Position numbers and translations under genes: made by a program. From NCBI GenBank assembly GCA_029557915.1, contig JAKQHS010000035.1:1-33372 (forward strand): 33,372 nt of DNA, read 5' to 3'. Source of the stretch: Bacteroidota bacterium (GTDB lineage: Bacteria; Bacteroidota; Bacteroidia; Chitinophagales; Saprospiraceae). The first letter of the stretch is position 1. Each line of letters begins with the position of its first letter. The notes beneath the pieces are model-generated. The model searched no databases and was not told the origin of the DNA. It was given only the letters and a program-made list of their open reading frames with translations. Positions 23,332-31,561 of this stretch are shown piece after piece.

Positions 23332-24240
23332 TCAACGCTTCAATAAATGCTTCAGCGCCGAATCCAGATCCGGATACCTGAATTCAAATCCTTCCTCAAG
23401 CAGTTTTGCGGGCATCACGGCCAGGGACTCAAACAAGGTATCGGCCAATTGGCCCAGGGCCAGTTTCAGGCCCCAACGCGGGACCGGCACCTTCAGGATG
23501 AATGGACCTGCAAGCCTGGTGATCCGGGTGACAAATTCTTTTTGGCTGACCGGGGCGGGAGCGGTGACATGATAAACCGGTGCGGTGTCTTCCCGGGTCA
23601 ACATTCTGCAAAATATTCTGACCAGGTCTTCGATATGAATCCAGGAATAAATCTGTTCACCCTTGCCAAAAACCGGGGCAATACCCAGGCTGGCCGGTAG
23701 ATAAAACTTCTTAAGGATGCCTTCCCCCCGGCTCAGGACCGGGCTGGTCCGGAGGATCACTTTCCGCACTTCGGGATCGAGGCCGGACACGACCCCCTCC
23801 CAATCCCTCGACAGATCAGAAATAAAGGAAGAGGGCCCCGGCGGAGCGCTTTCATCCAGCAATTCCCCGGGCCGGTCGCCAAAGATCCCGATGCCCGCCA
23901 TAGAAAGATAGACCTTGGGGGGACGCACCTGTTGATTGATACACTTTATCAGGAAGCGGCCTGAATTCACCCTGCTGTCATATAATACTTTTTTCCGGCT
24001 GGCGGTCCATCTCTTTTTTTCTATGGATTCTCCGGCAAGCTGGACGACGCCATAGACCCCATCCAAAGCTCCGGGTTCGAGATATTCCCGGGCCGGATCC
24101 CATTCAAACTGGGCAAAGGATCTGCCCGGCCTTTTTGTCCGTGTAATGATGCGGACCTGGTAGCCCATGGAAGTCAAATAGACCGACATCGCCTTTCCGA
24201 TGAATCCGCTCCCTCCACAAACCGCAATGATTTTATTCAT
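23332..24240 (-). CDS. TIGR01777 family SDR (YfcH-like)
   Basis: NAD(P)-binding extended SDR of 302 residues of the TIGR01777 type. The glycine-rich GGSGFIG motif is at residues 9-15. Family landmarks follow: FEWDP, VVQLAGESIEKKRWT, SRVNSGRFLI, YLSMAGIGIFGDRPGELLDESAP and WIHIEDLVRI. The C-terminal DUF1731 part (PAPVSQKEFVTRI, VPVPRWGLKLALGQLADTLF) is complete. In Escherichia coli YfcH and plant homologues this family has no firmly known substrate. It is divergent from the substrate-binding lipoprotein gene, separated by 63 bases. Confidence 0.92.
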   Translation of the reverse strand: MNKIIAVCGGSGFIGKAMSVYLTSMGYQVRIITRTKRPGRSFAQFEWDPAREYLEPGALDGVYGVVQLAGESIEKKRWTASRKKVLYDSRVNSGRFLIKCINQQVRPPKVYLSMAGIGIFGDRPGELLDESAPPGPSSFISDLSRDWEGVVSGLDPEVRKVILRTSPVLSRGEGILKKFYLPASLGIAPVFGKGEQIYSWIHIEDLVRIFCRMLTREDTAPVYHVTAPAPVSQKEFVTRITRLAGPFILKVPVPRWGLKLALGQLADTLFESLAVMPAKLLEEGFEFRYPDLDSALKHLLKR

Positions 24241-24303
24241 CCTCCAAGATTATTGGAATAAAATACTACTTTTAATTGATCCTTGACCCAAATTACTGTT
24301 TCT

Positions 24304-26040
24304 ATGCCTTTGCCTCCTAAAAATGCGTATATCCCTTTCTTGTTATTGTTGAGTCTCCTGGCTTGTAACAAAGCAAGGACCCCGCTCCAGGAGGGAGTTC
24401 TCCAGGTGCGCCTGGCGCGGGAACCAGATATCCTCAACCCCGTACTATCCGCCACTTCGACCGCGGCTGCTATAGAAAACCTTTTATACCTGCCCCTGAT
24501 GGATTTTGACCCGTATACCCAATCGTTCAAACCCGTGCTTACTTCCGGTCCTGCTGAAATCATCCGTCAGGAGGACCGTGTCGGCTATAAAATAAATATC
24601 CGCCAACAGGCCATATGGGACGACGGCAGTCCGGTGACCGCCGCCGACGTGAGTTTCACGCTGAAAGCCACCCTAAACCCTTTCGTCCAGTCGGTGGGAA
24701 AAAGAAGTGTGATTTATGCTATTGACAGCATCGAATTCTCCGGGGACCCCAGGCAACTGGTCTTCTGGACCGACGACCGTTATTTCCTGGATGAATATTC
24801 TTTCACCAATAATTTTATCCTGCAGGCCGCCCGCCTGGACAGCTCGGGTTTGCTTGAAGACCTCAGTTGGAGCGAACTGAAATACATGAGTCCGGAGGAT
24901 ACCGGTGCCGCAGCAGCCAGGGCGAGGGATTTCGCGGCATCCTTATCCAGGCCGGAATTCGGCCGGGAAGGTTTGTCGGGCGGAGGACCTTACCGCCTGG
25001 AACAGTGGGTGGCGAATCAATACATCAAACTCAAAAGGAAAGACCAATGGTGGGGACAAGCGTTTGCAGATTCCGCGGTCAATTTCAGGGCCTATCCCTC
25101 AGAAATTACTTACCGCATTATTCCTGAAGAAGCGAATGCCATCACGGCGCTCAAGGAAGGCCTCCTCGATGTGCTGGCCGCCGATATCAGCCCATCCAAT
25201 TTCAAAAGCCTGAGCCAGGACAGCTCCCTCCAAACCAAAATAAATTTTATTGCAGGTCCTCCCATCCGGTTCGTTTACCTGTCCCTGAACAACCGCAATC
25301 CACTGCTGGATCAATCCGAAACCCGGAAAGCGCTCGCGCGCCTGCTTGACCTTGACCAGTTACAAAATAATTTATTCCAGGGTTATGCCCAGCGGATCGA
25401 AGCCCCTTTTCAACCGGCCAAGGAACATTATCACCACCAATTGGCGCCGGTCCCCTTTGATATCGAAGGTGCAAAATCCCTGCTTTCCCAGGCCGGATGG
25501 ACAGATAGCAACCGCAACGGCACGGTGGATAAAAAAATCAACAACCGGCAGACGGAACTCAAGTTGCGCATGCTGGTCACTCCAGGGGGATTGAGCCAGC
25601 AGGTGGCCATTCACCTTCAGGAGCAAGGACGCAAAGCGGGAGTGGATATCGAAATCATTCCCAAACCGATCAATCTGTTGTTGGAAAACCTGCGTAACCA
25701 TGACTTTGAAATTGCGGCACTGGCTGACATTCAATATCCGGGTCCGGACGACCCTTACCCTTTCTGGCACAGTGAGAGTTATATTTCCGGCGGCCAAAAC
25801 TATACGGGTTTCGGCTCGCCCTTTACCGACAGCATTATAAACGAAATCCGGTTTGGAAGTTCCGCTCCGAAGCGAATTGCGCTCTACAAGGAACTGCAAG
25901 AGGAAATTTATGACCAGCAAGCCGCCATATTTTTATTCGCCCCGCAAAACCTCATAGCCGTAAATAAAAAATGGGATGCCCGGGCCGCCTCCGTAAGACC
26001 AGGATATTTCATCAATGATTTCAGGCTGCATGCCCGATGA
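24304..26040 (+). CDS. Peptide/nickel-type ABC transporter substrate-binding lipoprotein (SBP family 5)
   Basis: Solute-binding protein of 578 residues. The ATG at 24304 begins a lipoprotein signal (FLLLLSLLAC, Cys21); a TTG at 24283 would spoil it. Family 5 phrases are present: REPDILNPVLS near the N-terminus, IRQQAIWDDGSPVTAADV (the canonical W-x-DG-x-P-x-T-A-x-D-V), GGGPYRLEQW, FVYLSLNNRNPLL, ARLLDLDQL and the conserved AKSLLSQAGWTDSNRNG. No permease or ATPase gene lies nearby, so it is orphan here. It may work with distant OppBCDF-type partners or have another binding role. Confidence 0.92.
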   Translation: MPLPPKNAYIPFLLLLSLLACNKARTPLQEGVLQVRLAREPDILNPVLSATSTAAAIENLLYLPLMDFDPYTQSFKPVLTSGPAEIIRQEDRVGYKINIRQQAIWDDGSPVTAADVSFTLKATLNPFVQSVGKRSVIYAIDSIEFSGDPRQLVFWTDDRYFLDEYSFTNNFILQAARLDSSGLLEDLSWSELKYMSPEDTGAAAARARDFAASLSRPEFGREGLSGGGPYRLEQWVANQYIKLKRKDQWWGQAFADSAVNFRAYPSEITYRIIPEEANAITALKEGLLDVLAADISPSNFKSLSQDSSLQTKINFIAGPPIRFVYLSLNNRNPLLDQSETRKALARLLDLDQLQNNLFQGYAQRIEAPFQPAKEHYHHQLAPVPFDIEGAKSLLSQAGWTDSNRNGTVDKKINNRQTELKLRMLVTPGGLSQQVAIHLQEQGRKAGVDIEIIPKPINLLLENLRNHDFEIAALADIQYPGPDDPYPFWHSESYISGGQNYTGFGSPFTDSIINEIRFGSSAPKRIALYKELQEEIYDQQAAIFLFAPQNLIAVNKKWDARAASVRPGYFINDFRLHAR

Positions 26041-26057
26041 CCGAACCAGCGGTTTGG
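26041..26057. terminator. Hairpin between convergent genes
   Basis: CCGAACC-agc-GGTTTGG (one G-T pair) makes a 7-bp stem immediately after the stop codon of the substrate-binding protein. The following CATTATTC is only weakly U-rich. It lies in the 47-base spacer between convergent genes. Confidence 0.45.
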
Positions 26058-26087
26058 CATTATTCAGAACGATCGGTTAACTGCTTT

Positions 26088-27401
26088 TCAATCCCACATC
26101 AAAGCCAAGCCGAACCTGGCTTGTAACCGGTCGGCCTTATTCAATTTCCACAGGGCCGGAACGTGATCGGTGGCGAAAAACAGGTTGAACACCCCCAACT
26201 CCAGGGAGGTCAGAAGACCCAGGTTCCAGTCCTTGCGGGTATCCAGGCTCATCTGCCCTCCAAAGCTCCAGATAGGAAATGGCCTGTACACGGCGCCAGC
26301 CATCAGGTATCCATAATCCCTGCTAAAAATATAGTCCGCCGAAAAGCCTACTGTCCACCGGTCCGAAAAATAAACCTGGTTTTCCGCCAGGAGACTGGCC
26401 GGTAAGGACCTGGTAAAACTGGCTTCGGATTTTTCAACACCCGCCAGGGCATGGAGGGTATCCCGGACCTGATCAAAAATATTTTCATTCAGGTTCAAAA
26501 AATCAATCCCCTGAATTCCCTGATACAAGGTATTGCCGGAACGTGAAAACCGGTTTCCTTTTCTCCACCGGATGCTTCCCAGGTCTTTGAGCTGGAGCGC
26601 GGCCCTCCATCGGGGGGCTTTATATTGAACCCCGATAGAAAATGCAAATCCGGGATGCCGGCCTGGTGCCAGCCCATTCGACTTACTCAAACGGATGCTG
26701 TCCACCGAAAACGTCTCCACAAGGTCTGCGGAGTAGAAGCTCCAGTCTTCCTCCATTTTGAGGACGAGGGGATCCCGGATATCCGCTTTTAGTTTGAGGA
26801 TATCGGTATGGAAATCCTGGATGCCCCCAAGGTACCTGACGGCGGCTCCCACCGACCATTTGTTCCTGAAAAGGGCGGATTGCAAGGTGAATGCCTGGAA
26901 AATGAAATGTTCTCCCTCAGACTTTAGGTCCAGGGGCTGGGAGGAGGCTCGCGGTTCCACCTGCAGGTACCCATAGTTGCCGAAGCCAAGCAAACCTACC
27001 AGATCTTTGTTAAAACGGAGGGACGAATGGCCTTCCCATTCATGACTCAGTCCCAGTTGGCCGTATTTCCATTTTTTACCTAGGAAAAAGGTCCTGACCT
27101 TCCATTCTCCATCAATAAAATAATTATTTTTTTCCAGGCCCGCCCACCCCGAGGCAAGAGAAAAGTCTTTGCCCCCGTCCGCCCGGTCAATCAGCCAGGG
27201 GCCTTTTCCGGTTTCGAGGACCAGGCTGCCGGCTCCTTCGGGCAGGCCAATCACGAATTCTTTAGGAAAAGGAAGCGCCGGGTTGCGGCCGGTGTAAATC
27301 TGTGTATTGTTGAACAGGGAGATGCCCCGGTCCTGGGCTGACAGGGCAGTTACCGCACACATCAAGGTTGGGGTCAATATGCGCCTCAGGGTATGCTTCA
27401 T
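26088..27401 (-). CDS. DUF5723-like outer-membrane beta-barrel protein
   Basis: Predicted outer-membrane protein of 437 residues. A signal peptide ends at about residue 22 (ALSAQDRG). The rest is alternating aromatic/hydrophobic beta-strand sequence with GxGxY-type turns (for example WKYGQLGLSHEW, YGYLQVEP, WTVGFSADYIFSRDYGYLMAGAVYRPFPIW) and ends in an outer-membrane-like strand (RFGLALMWD). The start phrase FNNTQIYTGRNPAL fits DUF5723 family proteins of Bacteroidota. Function unknown. It overlaps the upstream lipoprotein gene by four bases (ATGA) and is the last gene of an operon. Confidence 0.83.
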   Translation of the reverse strand: MKHTLRRILTPTLMCAVTALSAQDRGISLFNNTQIYTGRNPALPFPKEFVIGLPEGAGSLVLETGKGPWLIDRADGGKDFSLASGWAGLEKNNYFIDGEWKVRTFFLGKKWKYGQLGLSHEWEGHSSLRFNKDLVGLLGFGNYGYLQVEPRASSQPLDLKSEGEHFIFQAFTLQSALFRNKWSVGAAVRYLGGIQDFHTDILKLKADIRDPLVLKMEEDWSFYSADLVETFSVDSIRLSKSNGLAPGRHPGFAFSIGVQYKAPRWRAALQLKDLGSIRWRKGNRFSRSGNTLYQGIQGIDFLNLNENIFDQVRDTLHALAGVEKSEASFTRSLPASLLAENQVYFSDRWTVGFSADYIFSRDYGYLMAGAVYRPFPIWSFGGQMSLDTRKDWNLGLLTSLELGVFNLFFATDHVPALWKLNKADRLQARFGLALMWD

Positions 27402-28897
27402 TTTATTTTTCCGATGAAACCCAATTTTATATTCAGTTTATCTTCTGCGCGAATGCCGACCACCTGTCCTCCTGGGGGAGAATCAAAAAATACTTCCACC
27501 CTCACAGATCTTGTTTTAGTCCAGGCCCCGATCCTGGCAGCAGGAACAGGGATTTCATATTGATAGCTGGCCGTTCCCGCAGCCTTACCTTCGCTGTCCG
27601 TAGGAGCGGGTTTAAACAGGTCTTTGTATCCGGTGAATACGGAATCAATGAGCATCCCGCTAAGGTCATTCAAATAGATCTGGGCCGAGGCGGACAGGGG
27701 CAGTCCGTTTTCGGTCTGGACGACCAGACGGCCTTCTTTCAGTTCTGAAAGTTGGCCTCCATCGAGGTTAAAAATTTTTGAAGCCGGATATTGCCGGATC
27801 CGGCCCCGCAGCGGGAGGTCCACGGAGACATGGATGGTAAAACGGCTGCTGTCCGTAATAAAATAACTTGAATCCGGTACCAGCAATGGATTGGACAAGG
27901 CATCCACATCGTAGATCAAAAACCTGGCCTGGGCATTAAACACCTCCCTGATATTTGAATTGGACGGATCGAATACGAAGGTGGTTGTTTTGAACTGGCC
28001 CGCCTGTCCGAGGGCAGGGTAGTCGAAGAACATACCTTCATCCAGGATCTTGCTTTGAAATGAAACAGGTGCACCCTGGCCCGAGCGCATCTCAAAGGTA
28101 TGGACCAACGCTTTCGTTGGAAAACCAAAGGAACTGACCACCTGCATGGTGACCCTGGGTTCGTCAATATATAATCCGCCCTGTACAAAACCGTCGTATA
28201 AATCCAGTTCGATCGTGTCGCTTTTCAGGTCATAAATATTCTGGCCTATGAAGCCTTCGACATATTTAAAGTCAAGCTGGTCATAATAAAAAAACAAGGA
28301 AGGCAGCAGGAAGGGGCGGTTTCCTGAGGCCAGGGCCCGGTAATGCAGACCCACTTTGTTGTTAACCGGAATCAGGCGAATGTCTTCCAGGGGATGCGGG
28401 CCCGAGATGCCCGAAGTATTGGTTTCTCCGGCATAAGGGATTTCAAGTTTATGCTGAACCGTCTGACCCTGATAAACCATTTCCGGAATCCATAGCTGAA
28501 GGCTTACCGGCTCCGTTTCCTGGTGCCCGAAAGCAAACGAATAATTTCCTTTGCCGAGTACGGCCCTTCGAATGATCATATTGTTGACCACCGGAAGGGT
28601 GACCTCATTAAGGGTATCGGTCATTGGAATGGGCAGGTTGCCGGGTAAGGGTTGGAAAATATCCTTTTTGGTTTTTTGAAGGATCTCTCCGGTATAGTGA
28701 ATAGCCAGGGTCCCGTCCTGACTAACCCGGATTTCACCCAGGGTCACTGAATTTTCAAGCAGGGTCATGGCTTTGATTTCCCCGTTCAACAAGGGCAGGG
28801 CCCATTCCTCCCGGTCCCGGTCCAGATAATATTCCGGGAGATTGCAGGCAAAGCCTGCGCACAACAGCCAGACTAAGATCGTGCGGATCCCCTTCAC
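27398..28897 (-). CDS. Uncharacterised beta-rich (probable) lipoprotein
   Basis: Exported protein of 499 residues that I do not recognise. A GTG at 28897 gives a plausible signal with Cys18 (VWLLCAGFAC), and its GTGA overlaps the stop of the MBL gene by four bases; the lipobox is imperfect (Gly at -3). A longer frame begins further upstream inside the MBL gene and is rejected. The body is beta-strand-rich with repeated YxxGxF/RFxIxVS patterns, resembling Bacteroidota surface or periplasmic lipoproteins of unknown role. Its tight coupling to a DUF5723 barrel suggests the two act together in the outer membrane (inference). Confidence 0.78.
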   Translation of the reverse strand: MKGIRTILVWLLCAGFACNLPEYYLDRDREEWALPLLNGEIKAMTLLENSVTLGEIRVSQDGTLAIHYTGEILQKTKKDIFQPLPGNLPIPMTDTLNEVTLPVVNNMIIRRAVLGKGNYSFAFGHQETEPVSLQLWIPEMVYQGQTVQHKLEIPYAGETNTSGISGPHPLEDIRLIPVNNKVGLHYRALASGNRPFLLPSLFFYYDQLDFKYVEGFIGQNIYDLKSDTIELDLYDGFVQGGLYIDEPRVTMQVVSSFGFPTKALVHTFEMRSGQGAPVSFQSKILDEGMFFDYPALGQAGQFKTTTFVFDPSNSNIREVFNAQARFLIYDVDALSNPLLVPDSSYFITDSSRFTIHVSVDLPLRGRIRQYPASKIFNLDGGQLSELKEGRLVVQTENGLPLSASAQIYLNDLSGMLIDSVFTGYKDLFKPAPTDSEGKAAGTASYQYEIPVPAARIGAWTKTRSVRVEVFFDSPPGGQVVGIRAEDKLNIKLGFIGKIK

Positions 28898-30294
28898 GGC
28901 TGTGTGATATCCAGCTCCTGTCCCAATGAAGGCACCGTGACCTGTTGAAATCCGTTTTCCTGGAGCACACTGCGCCAAACCGGAAGCACCCGGTCGTCAC
29001 CATGTACGAGGAAGGTCCTTTCAACGGAAGGGAGCTGATTCCGGATAAATTGAAGCATTTCCTTCTGGTCCCCGTGCGCGGAAAAACTGTCCATCAGTTC
29101 GACCCTGGCATTCACCTTTTTGGATTCACCAAAAAATTTGATCTCCGGGATGCCGTTCCTCAACATGCCTCCCGGGGTATTGGGCGTGCAGTACCCGACG
29201 ATGAGTATGGTGTTTTTCGGGTCTTCGATATTATTGGCCAGGTGGTGCCTTACCCGCCCGGCATTGGCCATGCCGGAGGCGCTGATGATGATGCAGGGTT
29301 CATCGGAGCCATTGAGGGCTTTGGATTCTTCGACGCTTTTGATATAATGGAGCCCGTTGAACCCAAATGGATTTTTATCAAACAGCAGGTATTCATGCAG
29401 TTCCTGGTCAAAACATTCAGGATGTTCCAGGAAGACGTTGGTGGCGTTGACGGCCAGGGGGCTGTCCACATATACTTTCACTTTAGGCAGTATTTTTTTA
29501 TTTTCCGCCTGGTCCAGCATGTACACGATTTCCTGGGTACGGCCGACACTGAAGGCCGGAATGATGAGTTTGCCCTTCTTTTTTACACAGGTCTCGTGAA
29601 TGATCCGGAGAAAATGTTGTTCTTCCGCAGGGCCCTCTTCATGCAGCCGGTCTCCGTAGGTCGATTCACAGATGAGGAAATCGACCGGAAGCATGGGCTC
29701 CGGGTTTTTCAGGATGGGCCGGTCCGGCCTTCCGATGTCCGCAGTAAATCCAAGCATTACCATTCTTTTCCCTTCCCGGATGCGCAGGGTCACGCTGGCC
29801 GCGCCCAGGATATGCCCGGCATCTTTGAACAATACCTCTACGGTTTCATGGATCCGGAACCACCGGTTGTAATTGAAGCTTACAAAATTTTTCATCACCC
29901 TGCCCGCGTCCTTCAGGGTATACAGGGGCTGCACCTGTTTTTTACCGCTCTTTGTATTTTTTTTATTTTCATACTCCGCGTCGTTCTCCTGGATCTTTGC
30001 GCTGTCCATCAGCATGATGGCCGAGAGGTCCCGGGTGGCGTGCGTGCAATAGATATTGCCTTCAAATCCATCCTTTGCCAGTTTGGGCAACCTGCCGCAA
30101 TGATCAATATGGGCATGCGATAAGACCACGGCTCCGATCTCCCCGGGCTTAAAAAGCCAGATCCGGTTCAGTTCATCGTCGTTATCTCCCTGGAACAAAC
30201 CGCAATCCAGTAATATTTTGAACCCGTCCTCCAAAATCACCAGGTGACAGGACCCCGTCACTTCCTTGGTCGCACCACAAAACCGTATCTTCAT
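28894..30294 (-). CDS. MBL-fold / beta-CASP RNA-processing nuclease (Ysh1/CPSF73-like)
   Basis: Metallo-beta-lactamase-fold hydrolase of 466 residues with a beta-CASP domain and RNA-specificity C-terminal domain, a predicted zinc-dependent RNA exo/endonuclease acting in the cytoplasm. The zinc site HAHIDH is at residues 60-65, with the conserved DCGLFQG before it, and later CESTYGD, SVGRTQEIVYML, IIISASGMANAGRVRHHL, and SFSAHGDQKEML (motif C-type His). The ATG at 30294 is used because the 17 residues upstream overlap the promoter. The gene has its own promoter at 30317-30348, and its stop overlaps the next gene by four bases. It seems to lead a three-gene operon. Confidence 0.92.
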   Translation of the reverse strand: MKIRFCGATKEVTGSCHLVILEDGFKILLDCGLFQGDNDDELNRIWLFKPGEIGAVVLSHAHIDHCGRLPKLAKDGFEGNIYCTHATRDLSAIMLMDSAKIQENDAEYENKKNTKSGKKQVQPLYTLKDAGRVMKNFVSFNYNRWFRIHETVEVLFKDAGHILGAASVTLRIREGKRMVMLGFTADIGRPDRPILKNPEPMLPVDFLICESTYGDRLHEEGPAEEQHFLRIIHETCVKKKGKLIIPAFSVGRTQEIVYMLDQAENKKILPKVKVYVDSPLAVNATNVFLEHPECFDQELHEYLLFDKNPFGFNGLHYIKSVEESKALNGSDEPCIIISASGMANAGRVRHHLANNIEDPKNTILIVGYCTPNTPGGMLRNGIPEIKFFGESKKVNARVELMDSFSAHGDQKEMLQFIRNQLPSVERTFLVHGDDRVLPVWRSVLQENGFQQVTVPSLGQELDITQP

Positions 30295-30316
30295 AAACCG
30301 TCTTTCTTTAATGCGA

Positions 30317-30348
30317 TAAAGATAGTTTATATTGTCTGCCGGCACAAA
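30317..30348 (-). promoter_or_regulatory. Promoter of the nuclease-lipoprotein-barrel operon
   Basis: On the minus strand TTTG (30348-30345) and TATCTTTA (30324-30317) are 20 bases apart, matching the Bacteroidota -33 and -7 boxes with one change at the last base of the -7 box. The MBL ATG is 22 bases downstream. Confidence 0.65.
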
Positions 30349-30365
30349 AACCGCTTTTATTTGAA

Positions 30366-31481
30366 ATGGAATCCAAGATTATAAAATACTCTTTGTACGC
30401 CCTTGTCTTCAGCCTCTTGGCATTCAATTGTAAAAAAAGAGAGTCTCCGCTGCCTGGCCTCGTCAGGGGTTATGAGGTCATCGACAGCCGTCAATCCCCC
30501 GGGTACGTCCTGCAGGTGATGAAAGGGGATTCCGTGTTGCTCGAACAAATGGAGGGCGTCGAGGACCTGGCTACCCGGAAACCCATCTCGGCGAAAAGCC
30601 TTTTTAACACCGGATCCATTTCAAAAACATTTGTGGCCTATGCGATCCTGCACCTGGCCCATGAAGGCAGGATCCATCTGAACGACAGCCTGCTGAAATA
30701 TTTCCCGGATTTTAAAAATCAAGGGATTGGGAAAAAAGTTACGTTATACCACCTGCTCACCCATTCTTCGGGCCTTCCGGACAACCGGCCGGTTCAGAAA
30801 GACAGCTTGTTTTACCTCACCGCTGACGATGCACAAAACTGGGCCCCCCTTCTTCAAAACGATACCCTTCATTTTGAACCGGGCACTAAATATGAATATT
30901 CAAATCCCGCCTTTAATGCCCTCGCCCTGGTCATCCAACAGGTGACCGGCATTAAATGGCAGGACTACATCAAACTCAAAATCTTCACTCCTGCAGGAAT
31001 GGCCACCAGCACCATTACGGAAGGGATGCATCCCGAGGAAGGAGTATGCCATGCCTATCTCCCCCTCGCGGATGGTCAATGGAAGGAACAGGATTATGGG
31101 GAAGAACCTACGTTCAATGCTTCGGGCAACGGAGGGGTTTGGAGCAGTGTTCAAGAACTGGCATTCTATGAAAAAGCGATTCGCCTGGGACTGTTTTTTG
31201 AACCGGAAGTCCTTAATCTGGCAAGGGAGATCTACCCGCTCCCGGGCTGGCGGGACAGCATCCCATCCCAACTTGGTCTCTCCTGGTTCATCGGAACCTT
31301 CGCGGGACATCCCATGTATTCGCATACCGGATCACAGGGTGGATTTACGGCGGATTTTGTAAGCATCCCGGAAGAGGATTTTTTTTACACCATTTTGTCC
31401 AATACCCCGTTGGACATCCTTGAAACCAGGGCTTATGTACTGCATCTGGCCCTTGAACGCGGCTGGCTCAATCCAAAGTAA
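30366..31481 (+). CDS. Class C beta-lactamase-family serine hydrolase
   Basis: Penicillin-binding/beta-lactamase-fold serine hydrolase of 371 residues, probably periplasmic. The N-terminus is a hydrophobic signal with a Cys22 (LLAFNC) that could be lipidated, although Asn at -1 is unusual. Catalytic motifs are intact: SISK (Ser84-Lys87), Y-S-N (Tyr178-Asn180) and HTG (320-322), in the usual KTG position. THSSGLPDN and EPGTKYEYSNPAF are typical of the family. Such genes are often esterases or DD-peptidases, not true beta-lactamases. The start lies two bases after a near-perfect -7-like TTTATTTG, divergent from the nuclease operon. Confidence 0.9.
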   Translation: MESKIIKYSLYALVFSLLAFNCKKRESPLPGLVRGYEVIDSRQSPGYVLQVMKGDSVLLEQMEGVEDLATRKPISAKSLFNTGSISKTFVAYAILHLAHEGRIHLNDSLLKYFPDFKNQGIGKKVTLYHLLTHSSGLPDNRPVQKDSLFYLTADDAQNWAPLLQNDTLHFEPGTKYEYSNPAFNALALVIQQVTGIKWQDYIKLKIFTPAGMATSTITEGMHPEEGVCHAYLPLADGQWKEQDYGEEPTFNASGNGGVWSSVQELAFYEKAIRLGLFFEPEVLNLAREIYPLPGWRDSIPSQLGLSWFIGTFAGHPMYSHTGSQGGFTADFVSIPEEDFFYTILSNTPLDILETRAYVLHLALERGWLNPK

Positions 31482-31497
31482 AAATAAAGGAGACTGA

Positions 31498-31515
31498 ATC
31501 ACCCCTACGGGTGAT
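31498..31515 (+). terminator. Hairpin after the serine hydrolase gene
   Basis: ATCACCC-ctac-GGGTGAT is a perfect 7-bp stem with a four-base loop, 17 bases after the stop. It is followed by AT-rich sequence without a clean U-tract, so the terminator role is moderately supported. Confidence 0.5.
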
Positions 31516-31536
31516 CAGATAATATATTTCAGGTTC

Positions 31537-31544
31537 TAATTTTG
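31537..31544 (+). promoter_or_regulatory. Bacteroidota -7 promoter element of the esterase gene
   Basis: TAATTTTG is a perfect TAnnTTTG match, 17 bases before the ATG at 31562. The -33 box is not clear. Confidence 0.5.
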
Positions 31545-31561
31545 AAGAATTGATTCAAGGC

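Noticed and set aside
28945-30123. 392-codon open frame antisense to the MBL nuclease gene
   Set aside because: The opposite strand has a complete conserved enzyme with zinc motifs; the antisense translation shows no recognisable domain.
30366-31481. Antibiotic-resistance beta-lactamase
   Set aside because: The family includes many esterases and DD-peptidases, and the context gives no sign of a resistance island.
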